A DNA stretch of 64,000 nucleotides, taken from assembly GCF_037975245.1 (NCBI RefSeq), contig NC_092567.1:17570876-17634875 (forward strand). Direction: 5' to 3'. The stretch is from Apostichopus japonicus (taxonomy: Eukaryota > Echinodermata > Holothuroidea > Aspidochirotida > Stichopodidae). The notes under the pieces were generated by a model. The model was given only the letters and a program-made list of their open reading frames with translations, was not told the DNA's origin and ran no database searches. Every line of letters starts with the position of its first letter. The stretch's first letter is position 1. Shown here in pieces: positions 58,037 to 64,000 of this stretch. A program made the position numbers and the translations under genes.

Positions 58037-61000
58037 AAGTTCTGGTAGTTAATCTATGTTCATCCAAACAGGCTTGAAAAACCCTACTTGATGAACCAAA
58101 AAATTATACCAAGAGTGTCCACCGTCCATAAGCCAACAGTTGAAGACTTAACAGAGCCAATATAAGAGTGGGTTTACACATAATCAATGGTTGTAGATTC
58201 TTAAGCTCATTTCCACAAATATATGATATGATTAATCAAACATTAAACAGTGGAAGTAAAATTATTATTGGCAGTTAAAAGATGGTACAATGTTTGACAA
58301 AAGAACATTCAAAACCGTACTATAATTTGCAATTTTTTTTATCCCATTCGTTATTACAGCTTGCATTAGACCAACTGTTATGGATGTAAGCTCTTTAATT
58401 TCACAGGAGATAAAATACTGCAAGCAAACATCAAACTTCGTGATTGATGCCCATAAAATTTAATCTCACCAACTGAAGTCACCAAAATGGTATAAAACTT
58501 CTGAAATTGTGCGTATAGTACATTTCTGGTGAAAGTGAGACACGTGAGGCAGTTTTTGTGGACATATCGGCGAGGTATGGATAGTTGCTTTGGAAGAAAA
58601 ACTACCCTACTTTCCACAACTACCTATCCTTTGTTTTTCAAAGTTGTTCATGCATATGATATTGAGAAGTGTAGTCTCTATAGGTCAATTTATAAAGGCC
58701 TACATATGTCAAAATAAACATATCTAGCATGTATTGTCTTTTCCTTAAACAATACCTGGTTCTTTCCGTACCCTCAAAGAAAGTTATCTTACAATCCATG
58801 ATATGCATTGAAAAACATAATGTTTTTTAATTTGAATATGTTTTTCTAAAATATGCCAACTTTAATTCCTGTGTAGTGACAATCCTCTGATGGAAACATG
58901 TTCCTTATGCACCAAACTGCACAGAATGGGATGACTACACTATTGTAACGTCCAGTTCTGACGGCTTTCCAGTAAATAAAAGAACTATGTGCAGTGTACC
59001 TGTAGGTACTATTACATGTCCTGTGTCCCAGTATCAGTAGGTCATATCTTTGGACCAATGCCAGATTCAAAGCTTCAGGTCCATTATTAATGACCGAAAA
59101 TGAACGTTTGTTTAATGTAGGAAGCAAATGTCTTGATATGAGGTGCTTGGTTCTCGAGTTCTAAATGAATGTTATGAAGGGGCTCTTGAAACCCTAACCT
59201 CAAATATAAATTAGCATGTAAAACTAGCAAAATTATTGCAACCACTATAATATTATTTAGCAATTATTGTCAGCCAATACTCATAGCTAGTACAGTAACT
59301 AGGTACAGTACCTCTTGATTACAGTTACACCTCTCTTTAAATGACTCCAATTCGTCATGAAGATAACGAAGAAAGGCCATGTTCGGGTATATCAGTAGAC
59401 CTGCTTATAGCAAAAATTACTTGATACGACTTCATTTTACAGTCACGTATTAAAAACCGCACTCAATGATTGGATACAGCAACTACTCTCCCACAACCGT
59501 GCAACAGTAATAAGTACTTTGTATTCCTAACATGTGTATCAGGACATGAACAGTAGTTACTTACGAGCCATAAGTACGGGTTGTTTTTGTGTACAATTAA
59601 GGTCTCTGCTGTGACACTGTTTTAATGAATACTTCAGAGGCATGATATGTACAGGAATACTCTAAAATTAGACTATATAAAATGAAATGTTTTTGTAAAA
59701 TGATGTCCACTCTATAAAATTGTCATAAATAATAGGAGGGAGTTATTTTCTGTATGGCTGATGTGATGAATTTGCTCACAAAGACTCACATTGGTGTTGC
59801 CATATATATGCATTCTTAAAAGTTCACTAAATTATAAGATCACTTATCCAAAATAATATATGATTTATGGATATTGTTTGCAACATATGCCTACAAAAAA
59901 TGTATGGCAAGTTGTTAATTCAATCACACCCTAATATCAGCCTTGTCGTTATTGTAAAATGTTCACAGAATCGAATTAATAAGGGGATTAGGGGAGGCAT
60001 TAAACCCAATTCCCTCTCCCACAATGGATCCATCGCAAGGTTTCACAATAGAAAGAAAGTTTCAGTCAGATCTGGCCAGTCAATCTCATTACACTGCTCC
60101 TGCAGTAGGCTATACTCTGACAAAATATGGTAGGAAAATTGTACCAATTATTAGTGCCGGACTGGTTGCCAGGGGTACTTGGTAAGCACCCCAGCCTTGG
60201 CCCCTAAATCATCAATTTGAAATTAAAAAGGTAAAGTTTTGAACCACTTGTTAGATCTCCTTTGTTTCTTTTTACCTTTTTGTTTTTCTAAATTTTTCCA
60301 TTTTGTAGCTAATATGGGCCTGCCCCATCCCCACCAACCCCCCCCCCCACCCCCATACCCTAATCTGAAAAATCTGCTTCTGTGTCACACTTTTGTCAAA
60401 AGCGGAATTGTTGATCTTTGGAGGGGAACGCATGTCCCAACAAAATATGTATCTTCAAGGTGAAGAATATTACACCCATACATATGTCATGTTGAGTTAC
60501 CTCTATGTATTACATCAGTGAAAATAACTAAAAATATAAATCAGCATCACATCATGCACTTGGCCGACCCAAAAATTTATGAATTTGTTTGCTCACAATT
60601 CAGACAAATTCAATGTGTGTAAAAATTACCCACATGTCCGAGACTACAAATTGTAACAGGTCATTCCAAGTAGAACATATAACAACTCCCTCGACATTCT
60701 CCAATAACATAAACATCTAGGGCTATACAGCATTCCACAGTCATTCTACTATGACTGAGGTGAAACAGTACTTTTCACTGCCTTAGCTCCCCCCCCCCCC
60801 CCACACACACACACACAATGGTACAACCCTTAATCAGACAGAATCAGAAGTTGGAGAAAAATAGAGGGCGCCTGACATAAATTGCTTGGCTGGATTCATT
60901 GTATAGCCCCTTTAAACGTCTGAGAACACAGTGCTCCGTAGTAATTGAGATTTGGTGTTTTGTTTTTACGAAAATTTATCTCGTAACTGTTAAATATGCC

Positions 61001-61430
61001 GAGCTGATATGTGGTATTAGGTTGCTCCACCACAAGTAAAGACGGATTTCTACTGCAAGCTTGTCCAAAAGATGACATAAATTGAAGAATTTGAACACGA
61101 CTCGCTCAAAACACTACACATACACAACGTAACGAGTACCTGTAGGCCTATACCAGGGAGTTGTTCCATAACAACTCCCTGACTATACTGTTGCCAAATT
61201 ACTTGTTATGACCATAGCCTAGCCCTCCTTCATACAGCAAATGACGTTTTTTTTGGTTACCTAATATTTTGCACAAAACTTAAAGCCAGTCGGTTTTAGA
61301 ACAATCAGTACTAGATCTGAAAGTTTCTTTTGTGGTAAAACTGGCGTTGTGTTGTGATTTTACGTAACAGTTGGATGATACAATTACACGGGCTAGCCTG
61401 TTATACAACCGTCTTGAAGTGGAAGCAGGA
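58037..61430. other. No gene recognised
   Basis: AT-rich sequence without convincing coding frames. A poly-C tract followed by (CA)n lies at 60,788-60,818, and a palindrome lies at 61,152-61,181. Confidence 0.5.
61152..61181. repeat. Palindrome GGAGTTGTT type, copy 3
   Basis: CAGGGAGTTGTT and AACAACTCCCTG are perfect inverted arms around CCAT. Core shared with 49,414-49,455 and, decayed, with 52,774-52,804. Confidence 0.75.
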
Positions 61431-63058
61431 CACTTCGCCCAACAACCATTTCGCCCAACTGCCATTTCGCCCAACCTTACCATTTCGCCCAACCAGCCTG
61501 GTCATTTCGCCCAACCAGCCTGGTCATTTCGCCCAACCAGCCTGGTCATTTCGCCCAACCAGCCTGGTCATTTCGCCCAACCAGCCTGGTCATTTCGCCC
61601 AACCTTGATTAAATATGATACTTGAAAAGTAAACGTTCGGGAATTGTTAAAGTTACAGGATACGAACCGAATATTAAGGAAACTTGAGGACCGATCAGTG
61701 TGTTGGGGGTTAGGTTTGATAGTAAACGTTCGAATATTAAGGAATATTAAGGAAACTTGAAGTCCTTTTCTTTGTATAACTTTAGTAAGGAAACGTTACA
61801 GAATACGAACCGAATATTAAGGAATCTTGAGGATGGATCAGTGTTTTAGGGGTTAGGTTTGATAGGTTTGATAGTAAACGGTCGGGAATTGTTAACGTTA
61901 CGGGATACGAACCGAGTATTAAGGAAACTTGAAGTCGTGGTTAAATTGATTAGGCCTACATATGTGATTACATATGTGGTTACATTGATAAATATTACGG
62001 ACGGGTTTTATATATATATTTTTTTTCACTTAACGTTCCGGAATTGTTAGTCAGTAGGATGGACCAGTATTTTAGGGGTTAGGTTTGATAGGTTTTTATG
62101 AAGACCGATTCCCCTGTGTTTGTATAACATTAGATTAACACTATGTAGAACTAGATAAACACATAACTGCTGTGAACAATACCCTTGATTAATGCCTGGC
62201 GGACTTGATAAACCTTGACCGAAGTCATCAAGCAGAACAATAGGTGTGGATTAAAAAACCACAAACAATAGGCCTCCGATAAACGTCTGGTTGACCGGAT
62301 TAACGCTTGGCTGACCAAAACAATAACTGCGGATTACTGACTCACAAATGCAATAACATCAATTATTGACATCAGCCTGTCAATCACATGGGATAAACCC
62401 AAAGGATGGATAAAAGCCCTGCCCTCGTTTGAGTTGGGCACAGTACAATCTGTTCCGAACATCAGTTCACACCAAGATTCAACTCTATCAGACTTCAGCT
62501 CCAAATCGCCGAAGTTAGTATGGCATCTCTCTGCATCTCTCAGCCAACACCCAACGAAGTGCCGTCCACCGAGTTCCACGTCACCGAATCAAATTGAACT
62601 AGTGAAATAGAAACGGTTATATTATTCCACAACGGTTCCCCTTTGTTTGTATAATAATATAACTTCCATTGTATGCGTAAACGCCTAAAGTAGTGTAATC
62701 CTCCCATTATACCCGAAATAACTGCTCAGACTCCGATCGATATCGAGCGGACCTCACTTTATTTACCTATTACGAAGTAACCTTACCCAAAATAAATCAA
62801 ATTGAACTGGTGGAATAGAAAAAGTAATATTATTCTGACTGAATATTAGTAAAAATAAGGTTGGGCGAAATGACCAACACGGTTGGGCGAAATGACCAAC
62901 ACGGTTGGGCGAAATGACCAACACGGTTGGGCGAAATGACCAACACGGTTGGGCGAACTGACCATGCTGGTTGGGCGAAATGACCAACGCGGTTGGGCGA
63001 AATGACCAGGCTGGTTGGGCGAAATGGCAGTTGGGCGAAATGGTTGTTGGGCGAAGTG
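61431..63058. mobile_element. Inverted-repeat element with TTCGCCCAAC subterminal arrays
   Basis: The ends CACTTCGCCCAACAACCATT and, inverted, AATGGTTGTTGGGCGAAGTG match over the outer 40 bases or more. Inward of the left end are about five copies of a 22-base unit (CAGCCTGGTCATTTCGCCCA, AC). Inward of the right end are about seven inverted relatives (GGTTGGGCGAAATGACCA..). The 1.2-kb centre (61,610-62,860) repeats GGGGTTAGGTTTGATAG three times and has no transposase. CACT..AGTG ends with subterminal repeats recall CACTA/EnSpm elements, but no target duplication is visible. Confidence 0.8.
61625..62100 (+). repeat. Internal diverged direct repeats of the 61.4-kb element
   Basis: GATACGAACCGAATATTAAG recurs near 61,659, 61,803 and, as GAACCGAGTATTAAG, 61,909. 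GGGGTTAGGTTTGATAG recurs near 61,706, 61,849 and 62,074. Period about 140-220. Confidence 0.65.
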
Positions 63059-63285
63059 ACTCGCAAGCCTTTAAGTTAGGTCTAGACCCCATGTTACCAC
63101 TACTCTATAGTACTATAGGGTTGCACTGTACAGAATGTCACATTTTCCTTGCACTGTAAGACACAAAATTCTAGAAGCTTCGCTACAAAGTTCAGTAGCC
63201 GGATTACCGACATTCGAAATAATTTAAATCATATGATGGTCTTGAAAACGGTGGTTTTGTTTATGCTCAACCGACCAGTTTCGTT

Positions 63286-63540
63286 TCAGGGTCGTCCAAA
63301 CGTTCTGCTCGGGGACATCGATCGGCAGCGACGCGTCTCGGCCATCAGGATCGTTTTACAATTCTTCTGCACGGGGCTCAAAAGATAGGGAAAAACACCG
63401 ATATTATCTTCATCACCCTCGAAAACTATTTCCTCCTCTTCTTCCTGAAGAAAATAATTTTCGTCAGAGCTTACGAAAGGCCTGAGAGGTGAAGTCCTAT
63501 TTCCTCGGAATCGGAAGATTCGGGAGAAGACATTTTCAAT
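63286..63540 (-). pseudogene. Possible broken 5' coding segment, minus strand
   Basis: Minus strand: ATG at about 63,533 opens MSSPESSDSEEIGLHLSGLS then a stop. One frame over continues SSDENYFLQEEEEEIVFEGD and EDNIGVFPYLLSPVQKN. The two parts would join if the 30 bases GTAAGC...TTCTTCAG were removed, but an intron that short is unlikely. An acidic N-terminus leading to GVFPYL suggests a real, possibly decayed, protein. Family not identified. Confidence 0.3.
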
Positions 63541-63636
63541 TGATGAGAAGAGTGTTGTGGTTACATAAACTGTGTAACGCCGTATCGGTAAATTCATAAA
63601 ATCCATGGAGGTTTCACACATGAGAAAGCTGACGAA

Positions 63637-64000
63637 CCGCGGTAATACCATGCTAATTAACTGTGGTATAAATGTACCACACTTTTACCCTACTTTCAAC
63701 GCGGTAATACCATGGTAAAACTGTGGTAAATTTACCGTAGTAAATGCACCGCACTTTTACCGCGGTAATACCATGGTAACACTGTGGTATACCGTAGTAA
63801 ATGTACCGCACTTTTAACGCGGTAATACCATGGTAAAACTGTGGTAAATTTACCGCAGTAAATGTACCGCACTTTTACCATACTTTTACCGCGGTAATAC
63901 CATGGTAAAACTGCGGTAAATGTACAGCAGTTTATTTTACCACAATTTTAACACACATTTACTACACATTTACCATAGTTTACCGCGGTAAAATTAGGGT
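63637..64000. repeat. Array of ACCGCGGTAATACCATGGTA palindromic units, cut by window edge
   Basis: GCGGTAATACCATGGTAAAA recurs near 63,640, 63,701, 63,762, 63,819 and 63,890, each followed by CTG.GGTAAAT and a T(T)TACCG.AGTAAATG block and CACTTTTACC. The units are rich in TTTACCGCGGTAAA-type palindromes. The array continues past the window, so it may be the arm of another inverted-repeat element. Confidence 0.8.

Noticed and set aside
61354-63092. Frames rich in HFAQPAWSFRPTS
   Set aside because: Translation of the 22-base TTCGCCCAAC units in the arms of an inverted-repeat element.

Overview
The window is eukaryotic and intron-rich, from a marine invertebrate deuterostome, most likely an echinoderm. 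That reading rests on gene structure (short GT-AG exons in introns of 0.4 to 6 kb), AT-rich noncoding DNA, tRNA-derived SINEs with (TTA)n tails, and many MITEs. Nothing in the sequence names the species. Most open frames in introns and arrays are chance.

Layout. (1) 1-7.9 kb, + strand: the 3' half of a nuclear receptor gene. Four exons (759-941, 2261-2510, 4097-4385, 6349-6511) join in phase into a complete ligand-binding domain of NR1 type (ROR / Rev-erb / E78-like) with an AF-2 helix and a C-terminal extension. The DNA-binding domain lies off the left edge. (2) 7.9-16.5 kb: intergenic, no gene recognised, with poly-G tracts and diverged repeats. (3) 16.6-41.5 kb, + strand: a whole CECR2 orthologue. 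I assembled 14 exons whose phases agree at every junction, giving 1370 codons plus stop. It carries a DDT domain, a WSD/WHIM-like YWYFYGTR block, a charged linker, a coiled coil, a bromodomain with WPF shelf and acetyl-lysine Asn, and a long disordered tail. Its introns hold two arrays, several MITEs and SINEs, and a partial duplication of exon 7. (4) 41.5-49.7 kb: probable 3' UTR, a ~66-bp satellite-like array (45.8-47.6 kb) and a textbook hAT MITE (48.2-48.6 kb). (5) 49.7-52.8 kb: a possible minus-strand terminal exon for a transmembrane, cysteine-rich tail, a GC-rich unresolved block and a decayed LINE. (6) 52.8-64 kb: three different elements or arrays built from short palindromes or inverted subterminal repeats. 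Between them are two well-spliced terminal exons of an unrecognised gene (57.4-58.0 kb) and a doubtful minus-strand exon near 63.4 kb.

The two recognisable genes are both nuclear regulators, a ligand-type transcription factor and the bromodomain subunit of an ISWI remodeller. Nothing in the sequence shows that they work together; they are simply tandem neighbours on the same strand. The least ordinary structure is the 1.6-kb inverted-repeat element at 52,810-54,413, whose arms are packed with about forty CACTTAAGTG-type palindromes.
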